Below, one piece after another: positions 4,939 through 11,347 of a stretch of 14,429 nucleotides of DNA; the stretch's first letter is position 1; every line of letters begins with the position of its first letter. The position numbers were made by a program, and so were the translations under genes. The notes below the pieces were generated by a model. It was not told the origin of the DNA, did not search any database, and saw only the letters and a list, made by a program, of their open reading frames with translations. The stretch comes from Clostridia bacterium (GTDB lineage: Bacteria; Bacillota; Clostridia; Oscillospirales; CAG-272). The DNA lies in the NCBI GenBank assembly GCA_017407375.1, contig JAFQWT010000104.1, positions 1 through 14,429 on the forward strand, read 5' to 3'.

Positions 4939-7929
4939 ATGAAAGACCACCTTTTTGAGCTCAACCTTCCCAAAACGCTGCCCGACCTCCGCGGCAAGGT
5001 GCCCCTCACCATGTCCGCCGATGCCTTCCTGCAGCGTTTTTTTGCCACCCGTGATGCCCTCCCCAAGGAGGTCACGGTGCTTGCGCCCTTTGACGTCGAT
5101 GCTTACGGCGGCTGTGACGTTGTCGTCTCGCCCGGCGGGGACGATAGCGCCGCCGGCACGTGGGAGGCCCCCCTTAAGACCCTGCCCGCCGCTCTTGAGC
5201 GTGTGAAGGGCAAGGGCGGCGCCACCGTCACGCTCCGCGGCGGTACCTATCCCCTCGCCGCCTCCGTCACCCTGACGGCCGAGCACAGCGGCACCGTCGC
5301 CCGTCCCCTCGTCATCCGCGCCGCCAAGGGGGAGCGCCCCGTCCTCACCGCCAACAAGGCGCTCTCGTCCGAGAGGGCTCTCTGGCAGGTGGCCGACCCT
5401 GCCACCGACCCCGTGGCCGCCCGCCTGCCGCGGGAGGCGCAGGGCAAGGTGCTTGCCACCCGCATGGCCGACCACGGCTTCACCGCCGACGATATGGCCG
5501 AGATCACCGATAAGGGCGCGCCCCGCCTCTTTGTGGACGGGGAGGAATACGTCCTTGCGCGTTATCCCAACCGCTCGGCCTCGGTGCACGATCTTCTTTA
5601 CTTCACCCACGCCTACGATACGGGCACCGTCACGGTGCGGGACGGCTCCGACCTCTATTGGGGCTGGCACGACCGCGCGATGCGCGACTTTGACGGCGAT
5701 CTTAAGCACAACGTCGGCTTTGAGATCCGTCTCCCGAACGCCAAGGACAACGACGAGTGCGCCGCGGGCATGATCCGCAAGGACCCCGAGGCCGAGGCCA
5801 AATCGCAATTCGTCCTCTCCTGGGTCAACACGGGCAACGTCTGGTACTTCGGCTCGATCTTTGAGGGCTGGGAGTTCCTCTACCGCCGCCTGGCCAAGAC
5901 CACCGAGGGGCGAGACTGGGTGCATTACGCCGAGAGCGATACCGAGAAAAAGACCCCCCTTCTCGGCGCCTTTGTGCCCGACGAGAACGGCCCCTACACC
6001 TACGAGGGGCAAAAGGGCTACTTCTCGCTGAAATCCACCGATTACGGCCCCCACGGCTGTAAGCACTCCACCAACTCCCCGGCCCGCCGCAACACCTTCT
6101 ATCTCTTCAACGCCATTGAGGCGCTGGACGAGCCGGGCGAATGGTTCTACGACGTCGATACGGGGCTCCTCTACGTCTATCCGAAGGACGAGGAGGCGTT
6201 TTACGGCTCGGTCATCGGCTATTCGGGCAAGGACGAGTACGCGCCTCTCGTTGCCGAGGGTCTTTCCTTTGCCATCCTTGACGGCCTCGGCATTGACGGC
6301 TCGAACGGTGGCGGCGCCACCTTTACCGACTGCACGGACGTCATCGTCCAGCGCATGACGGGCAAGAACACGAAAAAGACGATCCTCACGCTTTCGGACT
6401 GCCGCCATTCGGCCGTGCTGTACTCCGACTTCTCGGCCGCGTACAGTAGCATGGTGTCCCTCGCCTCCCCGAAAAACGTCGGAACGCTCACCCCGTCCAT
6501 GAACCTCGTGCAGAACTGCTTCTTCCACGATGCCAAGCCCACCTTCCAGTACGCCTTGTCGAGCGGCGACTGCCGCGCCGTGATCTCGCACAACTACTTC
6601 CGCAACACCTGCATGGTGGGCGCGGGCTGGGAGAACGTTGTGGAGTACAACCGCTTTGACGGCGGCAACGGGGACGTGGTGGACGGCGGTATGCATTACG
6701 CCTGCGCCGAGGGCGCGCGCGATAACCACATCCGCTACAACCTCTTCCATATGTTCAACCAGACCCACAACGCCGTCTACAACGACGGTATGAACAGCGG
6801 TAACTACACCTACTACAACATCGTCTCCACCCTCGGCTCAAGGTGCAACCACCACAAGGGCTGGTATTCCTCCACGGGCATGGGCAACGTCTGCTTTGGC
6901 AACGTGATGGTCTTCCGTGACCCCTGGGAGGTCGCGGGCGCCCACAGCGTGGCGGGAGACGAGGACGATAAGGTCGCGGTCGGCGTTGGTGACAACACCA
7001 ACCAGTCGGCGCTCTTCTATTTCTACTTTGGCAAGGAGCACGCCGCCGTCACCAACCGCCGCTACGAGTACGTGGTCGAGGGACGAAAGGAGTCGCTCAC
7101 CGTCGATTACGGCCCCACCGCCGTCGGCAAGGCGGCACACCAGTCGCTCGCGGGCCACTGGTGGGAGGGCCGCAAAAAGCAGGAGCTGGACCGCTACCTC
7201 GTCGAGGGGCGCGAGGAGCCCCGCAAGGCGACCGACCCCGCCTACATCAACCACCTTTACGGCACGCGCCTCATTCTTGACGCGCTCGACAACTCCGACT
7301 ACCTCATCAAGTATTTCTATCTCCCCGCGCGCCTGACGGGCAAGACCTACACCTCAAAGGCCGCGCCCGCAGGGTGTGAGCTTCTCATTCCCGCCTACAC
7401 CTACCTTGACGAGGAGTACAACCCCGTCACGGTCGAGGAGCATACCGTCACGGTGCCCGAGAGTGGCGAGGTCACCCTCACCTATGAGGAGATCGCCTCG
7501 ATGGAGCGCCTCCGCCGCGCCCCCGCCTTCTGCGTTGTCAAAAACAACGTCCTCCTCGGCGGTACGCCCCTGATGAACGAGGCCCGCACCGAGCGCGTCG
7601 GTGACGTGGACGAGGCCGATATGATCTCGGATTCTCTTCTCCGCACGCCCGACACGTGGCTTGAGGACGAGAAGCGCTGGGTCTTCCGCAAGACCGAGGG
7701 CTACAACCCCTCGACCATGAAGTCTCATAACTTCCTGCGCTACGAGTACGACAAGGTGATGAAGGACGCCCGCGCCTACGATTACACCCTCCTCCCCGAG
7801 GCCCGCGCCGAGATCGCCGCCACCCTCGAGCCCGCCGCGGCCGAGGCCGTCCTCGCCCTTGACGCGACGAAGACGGGACCGACGTACGGATTTGATTATG
7901 ATTCCCTCGGCCCTGTCCGCCATGTCTAA
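4939..7929 (+). CDS. Right-handed parallel beta-helix protein, probable intracellular glycoside-active enzyme (GH141-like?)
   Basis: From the ATG at 4939 this is a 996-residue protein. An N-terminal segment leads to GTWEAPLKTLPAALERVK (residues 73-90), LRGGTYPL (99-106) and RAAKGERPVL (127-136), the opening pattern of large pectate-lyase-like beta-helix enzymes. A middle beta-sandwich-like insert ends in EPGEWFYDVDTGLLYVYP (398-415), a hallmark of these proteins. Helical coils follow (about 436-660), with NAVYNDGMNSGNYTYYN (611-627). A C-terminal module of unknown role follows to 996. The pattern recalls GH141, a family that includes an alpha-L-fucosidase, but I cannot name catalytic residues. 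There is no signal peptide or membrane anchor, so it should act in the cytoplasm. It lies downstream of a sugar operon but has its own promoter. The fold is confident; enzyme family and substrate are inference. Confidence 0.8.
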   Translation: MKDHLFELNLPKTLPDLRGKVPLTMSADAFLQRFFATRDALPKEVTVLAPFDVDAYGGCDVVVSPGGDDSAAGTWEAPLKTLPAALERVKGKGGATVTLRGGTYPLAASVTLTAEHSGTVARPLVIRAAKGERPVLTANKALSSERALWQVADPATDPVAARLPREAQGKVLATRMADHGFTADDMAEITDKGAPRLFVDGEEYVLARYPNRSASVHDLLYFTHAYDTGTVTVRDGSDLYWGWHDRAMRDFDGDLKHNVGFEIRLPNAKDNDECAAGMIRKDPEAEAKSQFVLSWVNTGNVWYFGSIFEGWEFLYRRLAKTTEGRDWVHYAESDTEKKTPLLGAFVPDENGPYTYEGQKGYFSLKSTDYGPHGCKHSTNSPARRNTFYLFNAIEALDEPGEWFYDVDTGLLYVYPKDEEAFYGSVIGYSGKDEYAPLVAEGLSFAILDGLGIDGSNGGGATFTDCTDVIVQRMTGKNTKKTILTLSDCRHSAVLYSDFSAAYSSMVSLASPKNVGTLTPSMNLVQNCFFHDAKPTFQYALSSGDCRAVISHNYFRNTCMVGAGWENVVEYNRFDGGNGDVVDGGMHYACAEGARDNHIRYNLFHMFNQTHNAVYNDGMNSGNYTYYNIVSTLGSRCNHHKGWYSSTGMGNVCFGNVMVFRDPWEVAGAHSVAGDEDDKVAVGVGDNTNQSALFYFYFGKEHAAVTNRRYEYVVEGRKESLTVDYGPTAVGKAAHQSLAGHWWEGRKKQELDRYLVEGREEPRKATDPAYINHLYGTRLILDALDNSDYLIKYFYLPARLTGKTYTSKAAPAGCELLIPAYTYLDEEYNPVTVEEHTVTVPESGEVTLTYEEIASMERLRRAPAFCVVKNNVLLGGTPLMNEARTERVGDVDEADMISDSLLRTPDTWLEDEKRWVFRKTEGYNPSTMKSHNFLRYEYDKVMKDARAYDYTLLPEARAEIAATLEPAAAEAVLALDATKTGPTYGFDYDSLGPVRHV

Positions 7930-7960
7930 GAGCGGCGAATTCCGGCATAATTTCCCGTTT

Positions 7961-8040
7961 CCGACCGCTCGACGTACGCTTGTACGCCATCGGGTCGGAG
8001 AACGAAAAATTCTCCACGGAATTCCCACGCTCTCGAGCGG
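7961..8040. repeat. Intergenic hairpin repeat, copy 1
   Basis: The segment contains hairpin CGTAC/GTACG (7973-7977/7982-7986), GGAGAA/TTCTCC (7997-8002/8010-8015) and CGCTC/GAGCG near 8028-8039. Positions 7984-8033 match 8193-8242 at 47 of 50 bases. It is non-coding and sits between the beta-helix stop and a terminator. Confidence 0.75.
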
Positions 8041-8059
8041 AAAATTTGGGAATAACCGC

Positions 8060-8092
8060 AAAGAAAAAGGAGCCAACGGCTCCTTTTTCTTT
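8060..8092. terminator. Bidirectional intrinsic terminator 1
   Basis: A perfect 15-bp stem pairs AAAGAAAAAGGAGCC (8060-8074) with 8078-8092, loop AAC. The T-rich outer stem serves both strands. It ends the beta-helix transcript and could stop leftward transcripts. Confidence 0.9.
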
Positions 8093-8101
8093 GCTATGCC
8101 G

Positions 8102-8249
8102 CTTCTCGCACGCTTGACGTACGCAAGTACGCCTGCGGTGCGAGAAAACGCCATTTCTTCTCCAAATTTTCTCGCTCTTACCGTCCGTAAGCACGCCATC
8201 GGGTCGGAGAACGGAAAACTCTCCACGAAATTCCCACGCTCTTACCGCT
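8102..8249. repeat. Intergenic hairpin repeat, copy 2
   Basis: The segment has hairpins TTCTCGCA/TGCGAGAA (8103-8110/8139-8146) enclosing CGTAC/GTACG (8118-8122/8127-8131), then CTTAC/GTAAG (8177-8181/8187-8191). After these comes the 50-bp sequence 8193-8242 shared with copy 1. The stems before the shared block differ between copies yet remain paired. There is no gene here. Confidence 0.75.
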
Positions 8250-8252
8250 TAT

Positions 8253-8290
8253 AAAAAAAGGAGCCAACGGCTCCTTTTTCTTTTTATTTT
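8253..8290. terminator. Bidirectional intrinsic terminator 2
   Basis: An 11-bp stem AAAAAGGAGCC/GGCTCCTTTTT (8255-8265/8269-8279), loop AAC, is almost a copy of the terminator at 8060-8092. It has T-rich flanks on the plus side (8275-8290) and A7 at 8253-8259, giving a T tract on the minus strand. On the minus strand it probably ends the AbrB-lyase-transporter operon. Confidence 0.88.
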
Positions 8291-8292
8291 TG

Positions 8293-8364
8293 CTTTGCAC
8301 GCTCGCAAAGCGAATATTTCACGCACGAAAGTGCAGTTCACTTGCCCGCAAGGGCAAATTTCCA
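8293..8364. repeat. Second type of hairpin array with TTTCA-like spacers
   Basis: Hairpins CTTTGC/GCAAAG (8293-8298/8305-8310), GCAC/GTGC (8323-8326/8331-8334, GAAA loop) and TTGCCC/GGGCAA (8342-8347/8352-8357) are separated by short spacers ending ATTTCA, AGTTCA and ATTTCCA. The plan is the same as the array at 1-328, but with a different spacer word. Confidence 0.6.
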
Positions 8365-8402
8365 TGAGCTTTCGCCTCTCCTGCACGAAGATGCTCCCTT
8401 GG

Positions 8403-8449
8403 GGGGCAGGAGTGGAGGAAGACGGCGGCTTCTTCACCTCTCCTGCCCC
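8403..8449 (-). other. Stem-loop just after the DMT transporter stop
   Basis: GGGGCAGGAG (8403-8412) and CTCCTGCCCC (8440-8449) form a perfect 10-bp stem, with partial pairing inside. It lies 7 bp beyond the stop codon of the minus-strand transporter. It has no T tract on that strand, so it is more likely an mRNA 3' stabilising stem or part of the intergenic repeat than a terminator. Confidence 0.55.
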
Positions 8450-8456
8450 ACAAATA

Positions 8457-9443
8457 TTACGGGTCGGAGATGCCAAGCACCACAATGCCCGCAAAGGCAA
8501 CAAGGATCGCAAGATAATGCCACAGCGAGAGCTTTTCCTTGAGGAAAAGGCGCGAGAGCAGGACCGACATGGCGCAATAGGACGAGATGATCGCGGCGGA
8601 GAAGGCGACGTGCTCGGTATCCGCAAGGGCATAGACGTAGGCCAACTGACCTGCCGTTTCGCAGGCGGCGGCGGCCAGCTTGGGCGCCTCGTGACGGAGG
8701 AGGTGGCGCTTCATGGTGGTGCCGTCCTCGGCAAGGACCTCGCTTTTTGGCAGGAGGGGCTGCTTTTTGATGAGGAAGACGTAGATGGCGGCAAACACAC
8801 CCATGGCGAGGAAGGTCAGCTCATAGCAGACGTTGGCGGTGTCCTCGGCGAGGGCGGGGAGGAAATCAAGGAAGGTCTCGGTCGGCTCCTCACGCAGGAT
8901 AAAGGCATCAATGAAGGTGCCAAGCGCATCGAGGAGGCAATAAAGGAGCGGGAGCAGGAGCGCCAGCACCGAGCGCGAGTATTTGATGCCCTCGGCACGG
9001 CGGAGGTCCTTGGCCTCATCGTTCTCACGCCATTCCACGATACCGAGGGAAACAACGCCCACGGCAATGGCGGCAACGCCAATCCAGCCGAGCGCCGTCG
9101 GCAGCTCCTGGAGGAAGATGATGCAAAGGATGGCGGCCACAGCGCCCGAGCCGTTGCAGATGGGCGAGGAGACCGAAAGCTCAATGTAACGGAGCCCCGC
9201 ATAGCCGAGGATCATCGAGCCGATGTAAAGGGCCGAGGCAGGGAGGTAGGCGAGAATGTCCGAGAAGGTGACCGAAACGCCGTTCACCGTGACCTCGAAG
9301 AGGGCGTGCAGACCCATGACGGCGCCCACCGCCATGACCATTTTCCAGTGCGAATACTTGTCACGCGGGTGAGAGCCGAGCTTCGAGAAGAAGTCCGAGC
9401 CACTCCAGAAAAGGAATGCTGTTAGGGAAAGTAAAAACCACAT
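8457..9443 (-). CDS. DMT/EamA-type membrane transporter
   Basis: This 328-residue protein of the drug/metabolite transporter superfamily probably has ten membrane segments in two repeats. The N-terminal repeat starts MWFLLSLTAFLFWSGSDFF. The signature-like segment after it, YIGSMILGYAGLRYIELSVSSPI, leads to GSGAVAAILCIIFLQE. The second repeat ends with SAAIISSYCAMSVLLSRLFLKEKLS and a last helix. Two hydrophilic loops (about residues 137-158 and 224-255) are longer than usual for EamA proteins. AGGAGA (9451-9456 on the complement) sits 7 nt before the ATG. It is third in an operon, 33 nt after the lyase gene. Members move amino acids, nucleosides or drugs. Linkage to a methionine gamma-lyase family enzyme suggests a sulfur compound or amino acid, but this is inference. 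Confidence 0.88.
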   Translation of the reverse strand: MWFLLSLTAFLFWSGSDFFSKLGSHPRDKYSHWKMVMAVGAVMGLHALFEVTVNGVSVTFSDILAYLPASALYIGSMILGYAGLRYIELSVSSPICNGSGAVAAILCIIFLQELPTALGWIGVAAIAVGVVSLGIVEWRENDEAKDLRRAEGIKYSRSVLALLLPLLYCLLDALGTFIDAFILREEPTETFLDFLPALAEDTANVCYELTFLAMGVFAAIYVFLIKKQPLLPKSEVLAEDGTTMKRHLLRHEAPKLAAAACETAGQLAYVYALADTEHVAFSAAIISSYCAMSVLLSRLFLKEKLSLWHYLAILVAFAGIVVLGISDP

Positions 9444-9476
9444 AGTTCTGTCTCCTGTAAAGAATACTTGTCTAAA

Positions 9477-10769
9477 TTAAAGCTTCGGCAGCGTGACAAG
9501 GCCACGGTCGCAGAGCTTTTGGAGGGAGAGAAGGACGCCGAGCTTGGCGTTATAGAAGGTAAGGCCGCCCTGGAAATAGACGGCGTAGGGCGGGCGGATG
9601 GGGCCGTCCGCCGAGAGCTCGATGGACGAGCCCTGGATGAAGGCGCCCGCCGCCATGATGACCTCCGAGTCGTAGCCCGGCATCGCCCACGGGATGGGGG
9701 TCACGTAGCTATCGACGGGGGCGGCGCCCTGGATGCCCTCACAGAAGGCGATCATCCCCTCGGCACTGCCGAGCGATACGGCCTGGATAATGTCGTGGCG
9801 CGGCTCGGTGGCGTTCGGAATGACGGGGAAGCCGAGCGGCTCGTAAAGGTTGGCGGCAAAGATCGCGCCCTTGAGGGCCGCGGCCACCACCGTCGGCGCT
9901 AAGAAGAAGCCCTGGAAGAGCGAGGTGAGAAGGCCGAGGTTGGCGCCCACCTCCTGCCCAAGGCCGGGGGCCGAGAGGCGGTAGGCGCACCGCTCCACGC
10001 ACTCGCGCGTGCCAACGATGTACCCGCCGATGGGGGCAAGCCCGCCGCCGGGGTTCTTGATGAGCGAGCCGACCGTCATATCGGCGCCCACGTCGCTCGG
10101 CTCGATGACGTCCACAAACTCACCGTAGCAGTTATCGACCATCACCTTGCAGGTGGGGTGGCGCTCCTTGATAAAGGCAATGAGCTTACCGATCTCGGCG
10201 ACCGAGAGCGTTGGGCGTGTGGCGTAGCCCTTCGAGCGCTGGATGGTGACAAGCGCCACCTCCTTTGTCAGCGCCGCGGCCACCCCCTCGTAGTCGATGC
10301 TGCCGTCGGGCAGGAGGTCGACCTGGCGGTAGGAGACGCCGTACTCGGAAAGCGAGCAGGGCGAGGGGCGGATGCCGATGACCTCCTCCAGCGTATCGTA
10401 GGGCGCGCCGACGGGGGAGAGCAGCACGTCCCCGGGGAGCAGGTTGGCCGAGAGCGCCACCGTCAGGGCGTGGGTGCCGCAGGTGATCTGCGGACGGACG
10501 AGCGCCGCCTCGGTATGGAAGGTGTCGGCGTACACGGCCTCCAGGGCGTCCCGCCCCGCGTCGTTATAGCCGTAGCCCGTGGTGGCGGCAAAGTGCGTGG
10601 CGCTCACGCGGTTCTTCTGCATGGCCGAGAGCACCTTTTGCTGGTTGTATTCGGCCACCTCGTCAATGGCGGCAAAGCGGTCACAAAGGCGGGCCACGGC
10701 CGCCTCCCCGTAGGCGTAGACCTCGGCGGAGATGCCAAGGTCACGGTAGATCCTTTCGATATCCTTCAT
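9477..10769 (-). CDS. Methionine gamma-lyase family PLP enzyme (YnbB / 'aluminium resistance' family)
   Basis: This 430-residue protein belongs to the PLP-dependent fold-type I family named after YnbB of Bacillus, often annotated as methionine gamma-lyase or aluminium resistance protein. Visible marks are ATTGYGYNDAGRD (residues 62-74), QITCGTHAL (94-102), the cofactor-binding aspartate in MVDNCYGEF (Asp212) and the internal-aldimine lysine in VGSLIKNPGGG (Lys238). Length is normal for the family. It starts with ATG at 10769, overlapping the end of the AbrB-type gene by four bases (ATGA), so translation is coupled. True substrates are poorly defined; C-S lyase activity on methionine or cystathionine is the usual assumption. 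The regulator and transporter in the same operon suggest a small amino-acid or sulfur homeostasis unit. Confidence 0.92.
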   Translation of the reverse strand: MKDIERIYRDLGISAEVYAYGEAAVARLCDRFAAIDEVAEYNQQKVLSAMQKNRVSATHFAATTGYGYNDAGRDALEAVYADTFHTEAALVRPQITCGTHALTVALSANLLPGDVLLSPVGAPYDTLEEVIGIRPSPCSLSEYGVSYRQVDLLPDGSIDYEGVAAALTKEVALVTIQRSKGYATRPTLSVAEIGKLIAFIKERHPTCKVMVDNCYGEFVDVIEPSDVGADMTVGSLIKNPGGGLAPIGGYIVGTRECVERCAYRLSAPGLGQEVGANLGLLTSLFQGFFLAPTVVAAALKGAIFAANLYEPLGFPVIPNATEPRHDIIQAVSLGSAEGMIAFCEGIQGAAPVDSYVTPIPWAMPGYDSEVIMAAGAFIQGSSIELSADGPIRPPYAVYFQGGLTFYNAKLGVLLSLQKLCDRGLVTLPKL

Positions 10770-11008
10770 TTCTTTTCCTCCATTTTGCGGAACATCTCGT
10801 CCGCCATGCTGTAAACGTCGTCGGGCTTAGAGATAAAGATCCCGTGCTCCTCGTCGCCAAGGACCATAAGGGTGTCCCCCGGCAAAATGCCGAAGACCTC
10901 GCGCGCTTCCTTGGGGATCACGATCTGTCCGCGCTCCCCGACGCGCACGGTGCCAAAGATGTGGCGCCCGCTCCGCCGTCCGAGGAGGTGCTTGCCTTTA
11001 CTGCTCAC
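10766..11008 (-). CDS. AbrB/SpoVT-type (MazE-like) transcriptional regulator
   Basis: This 80-residue protein has a swapped-hairpin AbrB domain: GTVRVGERGQIVIPKEAREVF (residues 19-39, start given in short) followed by GDTLMVLGDEEHGIFISKP. A short basic N-terminus (SSKGKHLLGRRSGRH) and an acidic/helical tail (EMFRKMEEKK) flank it. The start is GTG at 11006-11008, with AAGGGAG (11015-11021 on the complement) 6 nt before it. The next gene overlaps by 4 nt. Proteins of this fold are dimeric DNA-binding transition-state regulators or antitoxins. No toxin gene is adjacent, so a regulator of its own operon is more likely. The palindrome at its transcription start is the obvious candidate site. Confidence 0.88.
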   Translation of the reverse strand: MSSKGKHLLGRRSGRHIFGTVRVGERGQIVIPKEAREVFGILPGDTLMVLGDEEHGIFISKPDDVYSMADEMFRKMEEKK

Positions 11009-11031
11009 GGCCGTCTCCCTTCGTCATATTT

Positions 11032-11047
11032 TTCATACAAGTATGAA
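11032..11047. promoter_or_regulatory. Palindromic operator candidate TTCATACAAGTATGAA
   Basis: The sequence is a perfect inverted repeat of two 7-nt arms (11032-11038 and 11041-11047) around AA. It touches the minus-strand -10 box (11047-11052) and covers the predicted start site. A dimer bound here would block initiation. Self-binding by the AbrB-type protein is inference. Confidence 0.65.
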
Positions 11048-11075
11048 TTATACCCCCGAGAACGGCAAAAGTCAA
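11047..11075 (-). promoter_or_regulatory. Sigma-A promoter of the AbrB-lyase-transporter operon
   Basis: On the minus strand TTGACT (11070-11075) and TATAAT (11047-11052) are spaced by exactly 17 nt. The leader to the GTG start is about 35 nt. Confidence 0.88.
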
Positions 11076-11121
11076 GACCTATCAAAAAAATAAAGAAAGC
11101 GGTCGATTTTTCGTGCATTCC

Positions 11122-11152
11122 GTCAAGGCGGTATTTCCCGAAACCGCTTGAC
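11122..11152. promoter_or_regulatory. Inverted repeat over the -35 of the purine promoter
   Basis: GTCAAGGCGGT (11122-11132) and ACCGCTTGAC (11143-11152) are complementary with one bulged G, around a 10-nt centre. The right arm contains most of the -35 box. It is a candidate repressor site for the pur operon. It does not match the Bacillus PurR box convincingly. Confidence 0.45.
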
Positions 11153-11176
11153 AAGGGAGGAAGGAAATGCTATACT
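11148..11176 (+). promoter_or_regulatory. Sigma-A promoter of the purine operon
   Basis: A perfect TTGACA (11148-11153), 17 nt, then TATACT (11171-11176). Transcription should start near 11183, about 35 nt before the riboswitch P1 stem. A GCGCGC/GCGCGC hairpin (11198-11203/11209-11214) forms in between. Confidence 0.9.
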
Positions 11177-11216
11177 ATCTATGGAAGTAAATACATGGCG
11201 CGCACAAGGCGCGCAC

Positions 11217-11289
11217 GGCCCTGCAACTGACGGAAGCGCGGAGATCACCGCGGGGGAGCAGGGTGACCGAAGGCCGACCGTCTGGGCGC
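11217..11289 (+). ncRNA. ZTP/ZMP riboswitch (pfl motif)
   Basis: The aptamer matches the conserved pfl pattern. P1 is CCCTGC/GCAGGG (11219-11224/11258-11263). The 5' conserved segment AACTGACGGAA is at 11225-11235. P2 is CGCGG/CCGCG (11237-11241/11248-11252). The 3' conserved core CCGACCGTCTGGGCGC is at 11274-11289. ACGG (11230-11233) can pair with CCGT (11278-11281) as the pseudoknot. These riboswitches bind ZMP or ZTP, which accumulate when 10-formyl-tetrahydrofolate is short, and switch on purine and one-carbon genes. Its position between promoter and purE and the overlapping terminator fit an ON switch. Confidence 0.93.
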
Positions 11290-11321
11290 AGTGATTTCGC
11301 AAGGGTTACTGTGCCTTTTTT
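11286..11321 (+). terminator. Riboswitch-controlled intrinsic terminator
   Basis: GCGCAGTGA (11286-11294) pairs with TTACTGTGC (11306-11314) using two G-U pairs, followed by CTTTTTT (11315-11321). Its 5' strand overlaps the last bases of the aptamer core (GGGCGC), so ligand-bound aptamer and terminator stem exclude each other. Confidence 0.88.
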
Positions 11322-11347
11322 AATTTCAAACCAAAAGGAGAAGCAGT

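Noticed and set aside
4798..6768. Long minus-strand open frame opposite the beta-helix gene
   Set aside because: It is a shadow of the plus-strand gene, partly overlapping the structured leader, with His/Gly/Val-rich non-protein-like composition.
8295..9425. Long plus-strand open frame opposite the DMT transporter
   Set aside because: It is antisense to a clear membrane protein gene, has low-complexity charged composition and no ribosome site. GC-rich third positions open antisense frames.
10766..11008. MazE-type antitoxin of a toxin-antitoxin pair
   Set aside because: The overlapping partner gene encodes a full-length PLP enzyme, not a MazF or PIN toxin.
11131..11147. Bacillus-type PurR box (TTTCCCGAAACC)
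   Set aside because: It matches the PurBox only with an inserted base, and no second arm in the usual arrangement is present.
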